A DNA stretch of 64,000 nt from Paenilisteria rustica (GCF_013820765.1 NZ_JABJVM010000005.1:124001-188000), one strand, 5' to 3'. Shown: positions 35,601 through 44,189, counted from the stretch's first letter. Numbers and translations: made by a program. The notes: generated by a model not told the origin, from the letters alone.

Positions 35601-36362
35601 TTAATACGCCGTCCAGCCTGCATCGGCGGTCACGACGGTACCATTTACAAAGCTAGAATCATCCGATGCTAAGAATAACGCGACTTTTGCTATTTCTGAT
35701 GCTTGCCCAACCCGCGGATTCGTTCCCATACCAATCATCGCGCGCGCTTGACCAAATTCATCTGGCGCATAAAGCGTTGTTCCGATATTCGTCTCTACCG
35801 CACCCGGCGCAATCGCATTACACCGAATATTCTTAGTGGCATATTGGAAGCCGACATTTTTTGTAAAACCGACAACCGCGTGTTTCGAAGCTGTATAAGC
35901 CGCACCTGCACGTGAGCCAAATAGACCGCCCGCTGATGCAATATTCACAATGACACCACTTTCTTTCGGCTCAAAAATGGACAATGCTTTTCTCGTAGCA
36001 CGCATCACGCCCGTTGTATTAATCGCAAAAACCCGATCCCAAAGGTCATCCGTCATGTCGCCAGCAGGAACAAAATTATCCATGATTCCCGCATTATTAA
36101 CGAGTATATCCAACGTGCCGTAAGCTTCGACCGCTTTATCAATCATTGCTTGCACGTCCTCTTCCTTCATTACATTAGCAACCACCGCCAAAGCTTCCCC
36201 ATTGATAGCCTTGATTTCAGTCACCGTCTCCTCCGCCGCTTCCAAATGTATATCCGCAACGACTACTTTCGCGCCCTCTTTTGCATAAAGTAAAGCAATT
36301 TGACGTCCCATTCCTGATGCCGCACCAGTTACTAACGCTACTTTTCCAGCTAATTTACCCAT
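35601..36362 (-). CDS. Short-chain dehydrogenase/reductase
   Basis: 253 residues of the classical SDR family: NAD(P)-binding TGAASGMG at 12-19, D37 after the second strand (suggests NAD), NNAG at 89-92, catalytic Ser143, Tyr156 and Lys160 (YTASK). The C terminus (FLASDDSSFVNGTVVTADAG) is typical of 3-oxoacyl-ACP reductase/glucose dehydrogenase-like members. Substrate unknown. GAGGAGG precedes the ATG. A TetR gene is divergent with a palindrome in the SDR promoter, so TetR-controlled expression is likely. Confidence 0.88.
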   Translation of the reverse strand: MGKLAGKVALVTGAASGMGRQIALLYAKEGAKVVVADIHLEAAEETVTEIKAINGEALAVVANVMKEEDVQAMIDKAVEAYGTLDILVNNAGIMDNFVPAGDMTDDLWDRVFAINTTGVMRATRKALSIFEPKESGVIVNIASAGGLFGSRAGAAYTASKHAVVGFTKNVGFQYATKNIRCNAIAPGAVETNIGTTLYAPDEFGQARAMIGMGTNPRVGQASEIAKVALFLASDDSSFVNGTVVTADAGWTAY

Positions 36363-36420
36363 GATTATTCCTCCTCGAATTTAAATTGCGCCAGAGTTTC
36401 AAAAACAACTCCGTACATTC

Positions 36421-36450
36421 AGTATAGCCCTGTTAGGCGCCCAACTTCAA
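36421..36450 (-). promoter_or_regulatory. SDR promoter with embedded palindrome (likely TetR operator)
   Basis: On the minus strand TTGAAG (36450-36445), 18-bp spacer and TATACT (36426-36421). The spacer contains GTTAGGCGCCCAAC (36432-36445 on the plus strand), a palindrome with a perfect GGCGCC core and GTT/AAC arms, located between divergent SDR and TetR genes. Confidence 0.6.
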
Positions 36451-36531
36451 TAGGTAATGAAAGCGGTTTTTGTTGCTTTGGCGACACTTTTGCGGTATAT
36501 GTATACTAACAACGAAAAAGGACGTGAAAAA

Positions 36532-37110
36532 ATGACCGCAAAACCTGACCGCCGCATCCGAAAAACGAAAGCCGCCTTCGCCAATGCTCTCCTGACACTT
36601 CTAAATGAGAAAGCCTTCAAGAAAATCACCGTCACCGATATCGTCACGTTTGCTGATGTCAATCGCGGAACGTTCTACAAACATTATCAAGAAAAAGAAG
36701 ATTTGCTAGATGAAGTCATCGCGGACGTACTGACCGACCTCGAAGTCGCCTACCGAGATCCCTATGAAAAAATGACGCCGTTCTCCGTGGAAAGAATGAC
36801 ACCAGCGATGGTCAAGATTTTCGATCATGTTTACGCCCATAAATTATTCTACAAACAAGCCATCGATGATAAATTACGACCAGGTTTTCAAAACCAATTA
36901 TGCGACGCGATAAAACGCATTGCTCTTCGCGATTTTGCGGACGTTTTAAAACATTCGAACGCCAATCCCGAACTCCATGCAAGCTATCAAGCCCACGCCA
37001 TTTTTGGATTAATTGTCTATTGGGCACAATCTAATTTCGACTATTCACCCGCTTATATGTCCGAGCAATTGCTCCAAATCGTGCATCCCGACACTTCCTT
37101 TACTACTTAG
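36532..37110 (+). CDS. TetR-family transcriptional regulator
   Basis: 192 residues from the ATG at 36532 (AAAGGA upstream; an earlier ATG in frame at 36457 has none). The N-terminal HTH is canonical: RRIRKTKAAFANALLTLLNE, KITVTDIVTFADVNRGTFYK, HYQEKEDLL. The C-terminal ligand domain belongs to the TetR_C_7/8-like group common in Firmicutes (FGLIVYWAQSNFDYSPAYMS). Divergent from the SDR gene and followed 130 bp later by a MATE exporter, either of which may be a target. Confidence 0.88.
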   Translation: MTAKPDRRIRKTKAAFANALLTLLNEKAFKKITVTDIVTFADVNRGTFYKHYQEKEDLLDEVIADVLTDLEVAYRDPYEKMTPFSVERMTPAMVKIFDHVYAHKLFYKQAIDDKLRPGFQNQLCDAIKRIALRDFADVLKHSNANPELHASYQAHAIFGLIVYWAQSNFDYSPAYMSEQLLQIVHPDTSFTT

Positions 37111-37243
37111 TAATTGTTACAGTTCGTTATCATTTTCTGATTAGTCTATACTTTAATCACGACCTGCCTTATAATAGGGAGATATTGTTGTGAGCGTGAT
37201 AACATTCACTTAACGCCTAGGTTTATCGAAAGGAGCAGGTCGC

Positions 37244-38584
37244 ATGGATAAAAGTCAAACCGCATCAAAATTAAGCTTATTCTCCCTCGCATGGCCTATC
37301 TTTATTGAGCAATTCTTGCGAGTCATGATTAGCTACGTCACCGTCTTTATGTTAGGGCACTATTCCGATGACGCCGTCGCAGCAACCGGTGTCGCGAATC
37401 AGATTCTCGTGCTTTCCGTCATCATGTTCGCTTTTATCAGCGTCGGCGTGCAAATCCTTGTCGCACAAATGATTGGCGCAAAAAAACACCGACTCATCGA
37501 ACAAGTCATCACAAACGGCATCGTGTTTTCCGTCGTAATCGGCGCCATTGTCAGCCTTATTTTCCTGCTGCTATCCGCGCAATTTCTAACATGGATGGGC
37601 CTTGATCCACACCTAGTCGAAATCGGCACACCGTTCCTCGAAATCATCGGGGGCGTTTCTATCCTAACCGCGATTCCCTATTCGATCATGCCAATTTTGC
37701 GGACACATGGTTACGTTCGCCAAGCTATGTACATTCCCGTTGTCGCTGGAATTATCACAGTCATAGGAAACTTCCTCGTTTTATACGGACCACTTTCCTA
37801 TTTAGATTTAGGCGTTACAGGCGTGGCACTAGCAACGGTTTTCGGCAACTTTATCGCCGTTTTCCTATCCATCTGGCTTCTGCATCGTCACGTCGAATAC
37901 CGCTTCAAATGGCATAAATTCAAAGAACTATCGCGGCGAACGATGTATTCCATTTTGCGACTCGGCTTACCTTCCGCTGGTGAAAATATGTCCTACGCAG
38001 GTTCACAGCTCGTCGTCACAGCCATCATCGCACTCATGGGCACCGACGCCCTGACGACCAAAGTGTACGCCTCAACGGTCAGCCAATTCGTTGCCCTGTT
38101 TGCCATCTCAATTGGCCAGGCATCGCAAATCATCATCGGACGCGCAGTTGGAGCAAAAGAAGTAGACCGCGCCTACAAACAAGGCTTACGAAGCTGGAAA
38201 ATTGGGCTCGCCATTGCCGTTTGTCTCAGCGTTCTCATCTACTTCTTCTCAGAACCAATCATGCATCTATTCACGTCCAACGAAGAAATTATCGCGATGA
38301 CTAAACAACTATTCTTCCTGTCCATCTTTCTCGAAATCGCGCGTTCCACCAACATCATTATCATCAGCAGTCTCAACTCAACAGGTGACGTCCGCTTCCC
38401 ATTCATCGTCGGCATTATCGTGATGTGGATAGTCAGCCTCCCATTCTCCTATATCCTTGGAATCACCGCAGGAATGGGACTAGTCGGCGTCTGGCTCGCT
38501 TATATCATCGACGAAGGAATCCGCGGGGGCTTGATGGTATACCGCTGGCGCTCCAAAGTCTGGTCCTTGAAATCTGTTCTATAG
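37244..38584 (+). CDS. MATE-family multidrug/Na+ antiporter
   Basis: 446 residues with twelve membrane segments and the two-fold repeat of MATE proteins: LAWPIFIEQFLRVMISYVTV in the first half and LGLPSAGENMSYAGSQLVVT in the second, with the paired GVANQ and QASQIIIGRAVGA regions. NorM/DinF-type exporters expel cationic drugs using Na+ or H+. GAAAGGAG precedes the ATG. An inverted repeat TGATTA-TAATCA lies in the upstream region (37138-37160). Confidence 0.9.
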   Translation: MDKSQTASKLSLFSLAWPIFIEQFLRVMISYVTVFMLGHYSDDAVAATGVANQILVLSVIMFAFISVGVQILVAQMIGAKKHRLIEQVITNGIVFSVVIGAIVSLIFLLLSAQFLTWMGLDPHLVEIGTPFLEIIGGVSILTAIPYSIMPILRTHGYVRQAMYIPVVAGIITVIGNFLVLYGPLSYLDLGVTGVALATVFGNFIAVFLSIWLLHRHVEYRFKWHKFKELSRRTMYSILRLGLPSAGENMSYAGSQLVVTAIIALMGTDALTTKVYASTVSQFVALFAISIGQASQIIIGRAVGAKEVDRAYKQGLRSWKIGLAIAVCLSVLIYFFSEPIMHLFTSNEEIIAMTKQLFFLSIFLEIARSTNIIIISSLNSTGDVRFPFIVGIIVMWIVSLPFSYILGITAGMGLVGVWLAYIIDEGIRGGLMVYRWRSKVWSLKSVL

Positions 38585-38618
38585 GCCTAGTAAATCGGCG
38601 GCAAGCGTTCGCATTGTT

Positions 38619-38689
38619 GGGGTTGTTCGAAATGAAATGAGTTACAACCCCAATATGCATGAGAGCAGCGCGAGCATGTAATCCTCCCC
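38619..38689. repeat. Double-hairpin repeat, unit A
   Basis: Hairpin 1: GGGGTTGT (38619-38626), 17-base loop, ACAACCCC (38644-38651). Linker AATATG. Hairpin 2: TGCATG and CATGTA around a loop containing GAGCAGCGCGA. Ends with TCCTCC. The second unit follows head to tail with nearly identical hairpin 1. Confidence 0.75.
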
Positions 38690-38756
38690 GGTTGTTCGAA
38701 ATGAAATGAGTTACAACCCCAATATGCCTATGAGCATCGCGAATAGGCGTTCCTCC
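38690..38756. repeat. Double-hairpin repeat, unit B
   Basis: Hairpin 1: GGTTGT (38690-38695), the same 17-base loop as unit A, ACAACC (38713-38718). Linker CCAATATG. Hairpin 2 has a different but complementary stem, TGCCTAT with ATAGGCG, and the loop GAGCATCGCGA. Ends TTCCTCC. The stem change relative to unit A with preserved pairing is a sign of selection on structure. Confidence 0.75.
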
Positions 38757-38867
38757 AGGAGATTTAGAACAAGGATGCGGTACATCTTTGTGGTTCTGCT
38801 ACACAAGAGCAGTTACGCTTAACTTCTCGCATGGTCGAGAAAACTACTCTCTCCCTACTTTTGTTGT

Positions 38868-38929
38868 GGTTCTTTGAAGCGAATTAGAACCTCAATATGC
38901 AGAGGAACGCAGTGAGTCTGTCTTCCTCA
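38868..38929. repeat. Double-hairpin repeat, unit C (divergent)
   Basis: Hairpin 1: GGTTCT (38868-38873), 12-base loop, AGAACC (38886-38891), a compensatory G-C to C-G change against units A and B. Linker TCAATATG. Hairpin 2: GCAGA with TCTGT around GGAACGCAGTGAG. Ends CTTCCTC. Between units B and C (38757-38867) lie two more small hairpins (CTGCT/AGCAG and TTCTCG/CGAGAA). Confidence 0.65.
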
Positions 38930-39149
38930 TTCTCACCAAACACCTTGAATACAAACGCTTTCGCTCGATTTGTGTAGAGCCGGATTTATGTCTTACCCAA
39001 CGACATAGTTCGCGATGTCTTGTGTCAGGACTTTTCTGTACTTACAAAAATGTAATGTCAGCGTCCCAAATTGTCACCTAATGAAATGGTTCTAGCGTAC
39101 CGATCTATCGTATAATAAAGACATCAAGTTACGAAAGGACGTTATCATT

Positions 39150-39500
39150 ATGAACGATCAAAAAATATTAAATGCACTCAGCTATTTCAGCTTATTCTTC
39201 GCACCATTTATCGTACCGATTGCCATCTGGATTTTTAGTGGTACAGAAAATACGAAACATCATGCAAAAGTGGCTTTATTCACACATATCCTACCAACAA
39301 TTGGAGCGATCTTTACAACACTCAGCATCGGACTTGTCGGATTTAGCACCAATAGTTCGAATGTCACCGGTTTTATCGGGCTCGGTTTAGTCGTTGTAGT
39401 TGGCCTTATGACCATTGTCCTCGCACTATTCAATATTGTCCGAGGTATCCAAGCGTTGACGGCAAAAGAAGATAATCCACGTTTTAACTCCATCAATTAA
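39150..39500 (+). CDS. DUF4870-family membrane protein
   Basis: 116 residues with three to four hydrophobic segments. It opens MNDQKILNALSYFSLFFAPF, the typical start of DUF4870/Tic20-like small membrane proteins, and contains ENTKHHAKVALFTHILP. Function unknown. AAAGGA sits about 10 bases before the ATG. Followed by a terminator, so monocistronic. Confidence 0.8.
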   Translation: MNDQKILNALSYFSLFFAPFIVPIAIWIFSGTENTKHHAKVALFTHILPTIGAIFTTLSIGLVGFSTNSSNVTGFIGLGLVVVVGLMTIVLALFNIVRGIQALTAKEDNPRFNSIN

Positions 39501-39508
39501 TTCATATA

Positions 39509-39544
39509 AAAGCTAGCTGAGAACAAGATTCCAGCTAGCTTTTG
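39509..39544 (+). terminator. Terminator after the DUF4870 gene
   Basis: AAAAGCTAGCTG pairs with CAGCTAGCTTTT around an 12-base loop; the right arm ends in T. Confidence 0.85.
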
Positions 39545-39578
39545 TGATATAATATGGGATGAAATGGGGGAATGCATC

Positions 39579-39980
39579 ATGCGTTTTATCTTTGCTTACT
39601 TAACTGTATTTATATTGGGGATCTTTTCTGTTATTGGAATGGAAGCCATTATGTACGGTGAAATAACGTATCAGCTCGTGTTTGCAGCAATTCTGTTCGC
39701 TGCACCGCTCATACTCGTTGGCACGACTATCGCCGAAATGTTCTACGGCTTCAGCAAAAATGCGACGGCGAAACGCTTCATCATTTGGGGCTTTCTTTTC
39801 GGAGTGATCGCAACCGTAGTCATCACCAGCATCCTACAGCTCATCAGCGCGATAATGGTCATCTTGATTTCACTGCTCGGCGGTGTACTCTGCGCGATTC
39901 TAGCATGGATCTTTTTTGCGATTCGCGGCGGTCAAAAAGCAAGTGGAAAAGCGGCAACCAGCACAAAAAGCAACACCTAA
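39579..39980 (+). CDS. Four-segment membrane protein, unknown function
   Basis: 133 residues from the ATG at 39579 (GGGGGA eight bases upstream; another ATG at 39564 overlaps that site). Four hydrophobic segments cover most of the length, ending with a serine/threonine/lysine tail (KASGKAATSTKSNT). No family recognised. Monocistronic between two terminators. Confidence 0.65.
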   Translation: MRFIFAYLTVFILGIFSVIGMEAIMYGEITYQLVFAAILFAAPLILVGTTIAEMFYGFSKNATAKRFIIWGFLFGVIATVVITSILQLISAIMVILISLLGGVLCAILAWIFFAIRGGQKASGKAATSTKSNT

Positions 39981-39984
39981 CGTC

Positions 39985-40020
39985 AAATAGCGATGAAATC
40001 CAATTTTCATCGCTATTTTT
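39985..40020 (+). terminator. Rho-independent terminator
   Basis: AAATAGCGATGAAA pairs with TTTCATCGCTATTT around a short loop and continues into T. Confidence 0.9.
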
Positions 40021-40104
40021 GTATTCGCATTGAAGGTTAACTTTCCAAATAATTGGGTATATACAACGGATACCTATATTTATATCAGAAGGGAGTAATT
40101 TACT

Positions 40105-40791
40105 ATGTCTCCAAATAATATTGCAGAAGACACAGCATCACACATCCTCACGTTGCTTAAAAAAGACGCAGACTTCCATAACCATTGTACACAAGAAGTC
40201 TTAAAAACTGGATCTACAATACCGTTATCCGGTCTAAATAATAACTTATATCTAATAGAAAACGGTTTTTTGAGCTGTTTACGAGATATTGGTTTAGACG
40301 AACACTTACATATGCTCCTACAACCTGGCGATTTTTCAAGTCTTCCATCTGATTCAGAAGAAATTCCTGAAATAACAGAATGCAAAGCACTAACAGAAGT
40401 TACCTATTGGAAGATCGATACTGCTTTCTTTAAAAAAAGGATGTCCCGCGAAGATCCTGATGGCGAGATTTTTGCCAAATATGCCACTCAGTCTAGAAAA
40501 AATATCGAGGAGCATTTCCTAATGGACCGCATGCATCCCGAGGAACGGATTTATTTCAGCCTACGCCTCATGATGCAACTTTCTTCGCCAATAAGCACCA
40601 ACGTTACACAGCTCCCATCTTTCGTCACCAATGAAACGATAGCCGAATATGCGCTTACCCCGGCCAACTATACCTTGAATATTTTGCAAAAATTACAAGA
40701 AGAACAGATTCTTTCTATCGGTGTAGATCACTGGCTAATAATCGATGTTGCAGCATTCCATACTATTTTACAAGCGAAGAACATTCTATAA
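40105..40791 (+). CDS. Crp/Fnr-family regulator, divergent member
   Basis: 228 residues with the Crp layout: an N-terminal cyclic-nucleotide-binding-like beta barrel (NNNLYLIENGFLSCLRDIGL, LHMLLQPGDFSSLPSD), a long dimer helix (about 125-150) and a C-terminal HTH (FVTNETIAEYALTPANYTLN). No FNR cysteine cluster. Listeria carry over a dozen such Crp/Fnr-like proteins, PrfA being the best known; this one shows low similarity. GAAGGGAG precedes the ATG. Stand-alone; target unknown. Confidence 0.75.
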   Translation: MSPNNIAEDTASHILTLLKKDADFHNHCTQEVLKTGSTIPLSGLNNNLYLIENGFLSCLRDIGLDEHLHMLLQPGDFSSLPSDSEEIPEITECKALTEVTYWKIDTAFFKKRMSREDPDGEIFAKYATQSRKNIEEHFLMDRMHPEERIYFSLRLMMQLSSPISTNVTQLPSFVTNETIAEYALTPANYTLNILQKLQEEQILSIGVDHWLIIDVAAFHTILQAKNIL

Positions 40792-40817
40792 TCGCCGTCA
40801 CCTTCAAAAACAGAAAA

Positions 40818-40880
40818 GCAGGGACCTGTGTATAGCGCCATTCTAGAAAATGGTGTATACATAGATTCCTGCTTATTTTT
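40818..40880. terminator. Long imperfect bidirectional hairpin terminator
   Basis: GCAGG and CCTGC close a long stem whose inner arms are TGTGTATA / TATACATA and CCATT / AATGG around CTAGAA, followed by TTATTTTT. It separates convergent Crp/Fnr and GNAT genes. Confidence 0.75.
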
Positions 40881-40899
40881 CATTCTAGAAACGCTTGTA

Positions 40900-41400
40900 T
40901 CAAACCTCTTCTTCCACATGCTGAATCAACTGCAAACGCACCGTCTCCAACTTATGTCCGTAGAAGTCTTCCTCAAATTTATCCCAATCCACAAATCCGC
41001 GTGCCTTATAAAAAGCAATCGCATTTGTATTTTCCAGTTCCACATTCACAAATAATGGCAATGGCAACGCGAACAACTTGATACCTTCATCAAGCAACAT
41101 CGTTCCATATCCCATATTCTTCACACCCGGCAACAAATAAAAAGCCGCGAGTTCACTCTTACGTTTCTCAAGCTCGATAAAATTAGCAAAACCAATCACA
41201 TTAGCATCCTGCTCCAACACCGCAAATGGCGTCGCAGAAACACGCGTTTTCAGCGTTTCCAAATTATAAAACATGTCTAAAAATCGATCTTGCACCGCGC
41301 GTGGAATAATATCCTCATACGTGTCATGCCAAGATTTTTCCGCGATATTTTGAATAGCCTCGATATCTTCTAGCGTTCCTTTTCGAATTTGAACTGTCAT
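40900..41400 (-). CDS. GNAT-family N-acetyltransferase
   Basis: 166 residues: N-terminal [20 protein letters not shown], central [20 protein letters not shown] containing the acetyl-CoA pyrophosphate loop (V-K-N-M-G-Y-G), then [21 protein letters not shown], the conserved C-terminal strand and helix. AAAGGGG lies before the ATG. Substrate unknown; the sequence resembles small-molecule or protein-amine acetylases. Confidence 0.85.
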   Translation of the reverse strand: MTVQIRKGTLEDIEAIQNIAEKSWHDTYEDIIPRAVQDRFLDMFYNLETLKTRVSATPFAVLEQDANVIGFANFIELEKRKSELAAFYLLPGVKNMGYGTMLLDEGIKLFALPLPLFVNVELENTNAIAFYKARGFVDWDKFEEDFYGHKLETVRLQLIQHVEEEV

Positions 41401-41470
41401 CTGTGATTTCCCCTTTCATCTTTTGAGATGTAGCGTTATCACTTAGTATACCCTTTCATTGGTATTTTAG

Positions 41471-42034
41471 TCACGCCAAAGCACACGACACCAATTCCTG
41501 ATTTTCTGTTTCAAACTGCTCTAAATAACGCGACATCGCCCCGCAGAACTCGATTTCCATCACGCCTTCATACAAAAAATCACATGGCTGCAGAAAATTC
41601 AACGCGCGATTCCCTACAACCGATACCTCGCTAAGTTCCAAAATGTGCCCCACAAACTGCGAGCAGAAAAACTCATTTTTCCCCGACAAATCTAAACGTA
41701 ATACTAAACCTAAAATTCCCCAAAAATTGTAGCGATAATTATCCGCCGTCAGCAAAAACCAATCCAGCTCTTTTTGAATACGCATCTGCTGCTCCGCCGT
41801 GATATCATAACTAAGAATCGCAGTCGCGGCATTTTCAAGCACCCCGCTGCGCATATCTTCCTTAATAAAACCACCATTCAACGGATTACGTTTCCCAATC
41901 CGCCCAAAACTATAAACCTCCGTCAAATCCTCGGTCAAACTAATCGATACATGATTAAACGGTTTTCGCGTGTATTTTTGAATAACCCGCCCTGGAATTG
42001 TCGCTGTTTTTGTCAAAATGACGTATACCTTCAT
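41471..42034 (-). CDS. YiiX/YebB-like permuted papain-fold (NlpC/P60 superfamily) protein
   Basis: 187 residues from the ATG at 42034 (GGGGGA eight bases upstream). The order of motifs is permuted as in YiiX/YebB proteins: catalytic His in FNHVSISLTEDL near residue 26 and the catalytic Cys in EFFCSQFVGHIL near residue 122. No signal peptide. Such proteins are amidases or proteases acting on lipids, peptides or wall fragments; the Firmicute members are uncharacterised. Confidence 0.75.
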   Translation of the reverse strand: MKVYVILTKTATIPGRVIQKYTRKPFNHVSISLTEDLTEVYSFGRIGKRNPLNGGFIKEDMRSGVLENAATAILSYDITAEQQMRIQKELDWFLLTADNYRYNFWGILGLVLRLDLSGKNEFFCSQFVGHILELSEVSVVGNRALNFLQPCDFLYEGVMEIEFCGAMSRYLEQFETENQELVSCALA

Positions 42035-42086
42035 AACCAAATTCCCCCATAAAATAAAGAAGTGAGCGCGAGAGCCCACCTCTAAA

Positions 42087-43115
42087 TTATTGCTCTACTT
42101 TAATATTTCCAGATCCTGTGCGTACCTTGATAACTTGGTTTCCGCTTGTTTTGATGTTAGGTGATTTAATATCGCCAGAATTGCTTCGTAGGTCTAAGAA
42201 ACCATTGAATGCCCCCGGAATCTCGATAGTAACATCTCCTGAATCCGCGTCTACCGTCACATCTTTCGTCACATCATGAAACGATAGATCAACTTCACCA
42301 GATCCACTCGTAACACTCGTCGCGTTATCTAATCCAGACAACTCCACATCGCCAGAATTATTGTCGACTTTCACCGCGCCACTCACTTGTTCTCCGTCAA
42401 TACTACCCGAACCATTTTTCAGCGTCGTTGTTTTCGCCGCAATTTGGTTCACTTCGATATCACCAGAACTCGAGGTTGCACGAAGCGTGTCGCCAGTCAT
42501 TCCCTGCACTGAATTCTCACCAGAACCATTGATGACTTCTAGATTGGATGTCACATTTTTCAAATCGATATCGCCAGAACTATTTTTAACAGTTGTCGTG
42601 TCCGCCGTTAGATTCGACGCTTCAATTTCGCCAGAACCACTCTCAAGCGTAATCGTTTTCGCCGTCGCATCACGCACGACCAAATCACTCGAACTCATAT
42701 CGCTCGCCAGCTGCCCCAATTTCGCGCCTTTTGCCACGTGAATTGTCACCGTCTGCTCGCCATAAATTTGAAACTCTAAAAACTGGAACCATTCCTGCTC
42801 ATTTTCCACATTAATGGTCAAACTATCCTGATTGGCCTTTACGCTCTTATCCAAGCGATTAATCACCTCTTGCGACAAATGTCCGCTCATCGTAACGTAA
42901 TTTTTTCCAGTCGTACTTTCCGCCACATTCACGCGCAAATCCTGATCACCCATCAATTTAATCACCGAAATGTCACCGTCCGCCAGCTGCCACTCCCGGT
43001 GGTAAGCCTCGCCACGATCCACATTATTATTATCAAAAGTCAGTCCAAAACCAATACCACCAACGACTAGAAGAGCCGCGCCGATAATTAGCAGTTTTAA
43101 TTTATTTTTAAACAT
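42087..43115 (-). CDS. DUF4097 (LiaG-like) envelope beta-helix protein
   Basis: 342 residues: one N-terminal membrane anchor (about 7-25), then a repetitive right-handed beta structure with many S-G-D/E turns about every 18-20 residues (SSGDIDLKN, SGSGEIEAS, NSGDVELSG). This is the DUF4097/DUF4098 family, present in LiaG of the cell-envelope stress operon. The repeats face outside. It overlaps the DUF1700 gene by 8 bases and is the last gene of the PadR-DUF1700-DUF4097 operon. Confidence 0.85.
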   Translation of the reverse strand: MFKNKLKLLIIGAALLVVGGIGFGLTFDNNNVDRGEAYHREWQLADGDISVIKLMGDQDLRVNVAESTTGKNYVTMSGHLSQEVINRLDKSVKANQDSLTINVENEQEWFQFLEFQIYGEQTVTIHVAKGAKLGQLASDMSSSDLVVRDATAKTITLESGSGEIEASNLTADTTTVKNSSGDIDLKNVTSNLEVINGSGENSVQGMTGDTLRATSSSGDIEVNQIAAKTTTLKNGSGSIDGEQVSGAVKVDNNSGDVELSGLDNATSVTSGSGEVDLSFHDVTKDVTVDADSGDVTIEIPGAFNGFLDLRSNSGDIKSPNIKTSGNQVIKVRTGSGNIKVEQ

Positions 43116-43686
43116 GTTTGCTCTCTCCCTTCATCAAATGAATATTGAATTTCGTATAACCCACTGTAGCCATAATCATCGCTTTCGCCATCCAAATTGT
43201 AACGACGAAGAAAATGAAGCCCAGACCAACAATACCAATCGTTCCAAATAATTTATACCATTCAAAAGCTTGATTCAGCACCGCGTCCAAAATAAAGCCG
43301 AACGGAGTTAAGAAAAATCCCACAGTCGATCCGATGAAACCCGCGACTACACCCCAAAAAGATAGAAGCAAGGAGTAAACGACCAAATTCGGAATCAACA
43401 TTGCTAAAAATACGCCCACTTTGAAGCCTGCCCCACGTTTTTTAGGCTGACTCGGTCTTGGCACATAATACGGATCCTCTGGTAATGATTCACCGCGCTC
43501 CGCCAAAATATCACGCGCAATTTCATCGGGAGTTCCAAGATCAAACACAATTTCCTGCTCCGATTTCCCACTCGTTTCACCTGCTGCAAAATGCTCCATA
43601 TAATCCGCTAATATCTCTTTTCTTTCCTCAGGATCCAGTCCCGCCAATTTTAGCGCTAGCTCATTTAGAAATTCTGTTTTATCCAA
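43108..43686 (-). CDS. DUF1700 (HAAS-domain) membrane protein
   Basis: 192 residues. The N-terminal 75 residues form the helical HAAS/DUF1700 domain (FLNELALKLAGLDPEERKEI, LADYMEHFAAGE, DEIARDILAERG), followed by a proline-rich linker and three membrane segments. Such proteins are nearly always encoded between a PadR regulator and a DUF4097 protein, as here, and are thought to act as a membrane partner or sensor. It overlaps both neighbours by 8 bases. Confidence 0.88.
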   Translation of the reverse strand: MDKTEFLNELALKLAGLDPEERKEILADYMEHFAAGETSGKSEQEIVFDLGTPDEIARDILAERGESLPEDPYYVPRPSQPKKRGAGFKVGVFLAMLIPNLVVYSLLLSFWGVVAGFIGSTVGFFLTPFGFILDAVLNQAFEWYKLFGTIGIVGLGFIFFVVTIWMAKAMIMATVGYTKFNIHLMKGESKHV

Positions 43687-44011
43687 TTTGCTCTCCCCCT
43701 TCTACAAATAATCGATTCACATTCGACACAAAATCTTTCCATTCAAACATTAATTCCGTCATATACATCTCACCCTTAACCGTTAGTTGATAATATTTCC
43801 GCGACGGGCCTTCAGTCGACTCCTTCAAATACGTGTCGCAATAACCCTCTTTCACCAAACGCCGCAATACCGGGTAAATCGCACCCTCCGCAACTTCCAC
43901 ATACTGTGAAACATGTTGCGCCAGCTCATAGCCATATTGATCCTTCTTATGAATCAGGAAAAGGCAGCATAACTCAAGCACACCTTTTTTAAACTGCACA
44001 TTCACTTCCAT
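43679..44011 (-). CDS. PadR-family transcriptional regulator
   Basis: 110 residues from the ATG at 44011 (GGAGGG upstream). PadR winged helix: FKKGVLELCCLFLIHKKDQY, GYELAQHVSQYVEVAEGAIY, PVLRRLVKEGYCDTYL, then a short C-terminal dimer helix. First gene of the envelope operon. A dyad in its promoter suggests autorepression. The inducer is probably an envelope stress or a lipophilic compound, by analogy with LadR/LmrR-type PadR proteins. Confidence 0.88.
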   Translation of the reverse strand: MEVNVQFKKGVLELCCLFLIHKKDQYGYELAQHVSQYVEVAEGAIYPVLRRLVKEGYCDTYLKESTEGPSRKYYQLTVKGEMYMTELMFEWKDFVSNVNRLFVEGGEQIG

Positions 44012-44077
44012 GCCGAACCCTCCATTTCTTATTACCAAAATTCCAGTACTGAACATTAATCACTACTTGTTATACAT

Positions 44078-44113
44078 ACTATACCACGCACTACTAATTA
44101 ATGCAAGGTAGTG
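44078..44113 (-). promoter_or_regulatory. PadR operon promoter and dyad operator
   Basis: On the minus strand TTGCAT (44106-44101), 17-bp spacer, TATAGT (44083-44078). The inverted repeat CACTAC and GTAGTG (13 bp apart, 44089-44113) spans the -35 and half the spacer, so a bound dimer would block RNA polymerase. Confidence 0.7.
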
Positions 44114-44149
44114 AATAAAAAAAATAGTATTGTCAATTCCACATTTTAA

Positions 44150-44178
44150 TGTTAACCTAATATCATATCAAGTTAACA
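44150..44178 (+). promoter_or_regulatory. BirA operator upstream of bioY
   Basis: TGTTAACC (44150-44157) and GTTAACA (44172-44178) are separated by 14 bp, matching the Firmicute BirA box (TTGTTAACC, about 15 bp, GGTTAACAA). The right half sits next to the bioY ribosome site. Biotin-dependent repression by BirA is therefore expected. Confidence 0.85.
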
Positions 44179-44189
44179 AAGGAGAAATT

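Larger units (their letters stand above)
38585..39149. other. 565-bp intergenic region with structured repeats
   Basis: No protein gene. From 38619 to 38930 it holds three related double-hairpin units and a degenerate segment between the second and third (listed separately). Farther right is a small hairpin GACAT-ATGTC (39002-39018), then a likely promoter with TATAAT at 39111-39116 for the DUF4870 gene. Confidence 0.6.

Noticed and set aside
38619-38930. CRISPR array
   Set aside because: Units are adjacent and divergent, without constant repeats and unique spacers, and no cas genes are present.
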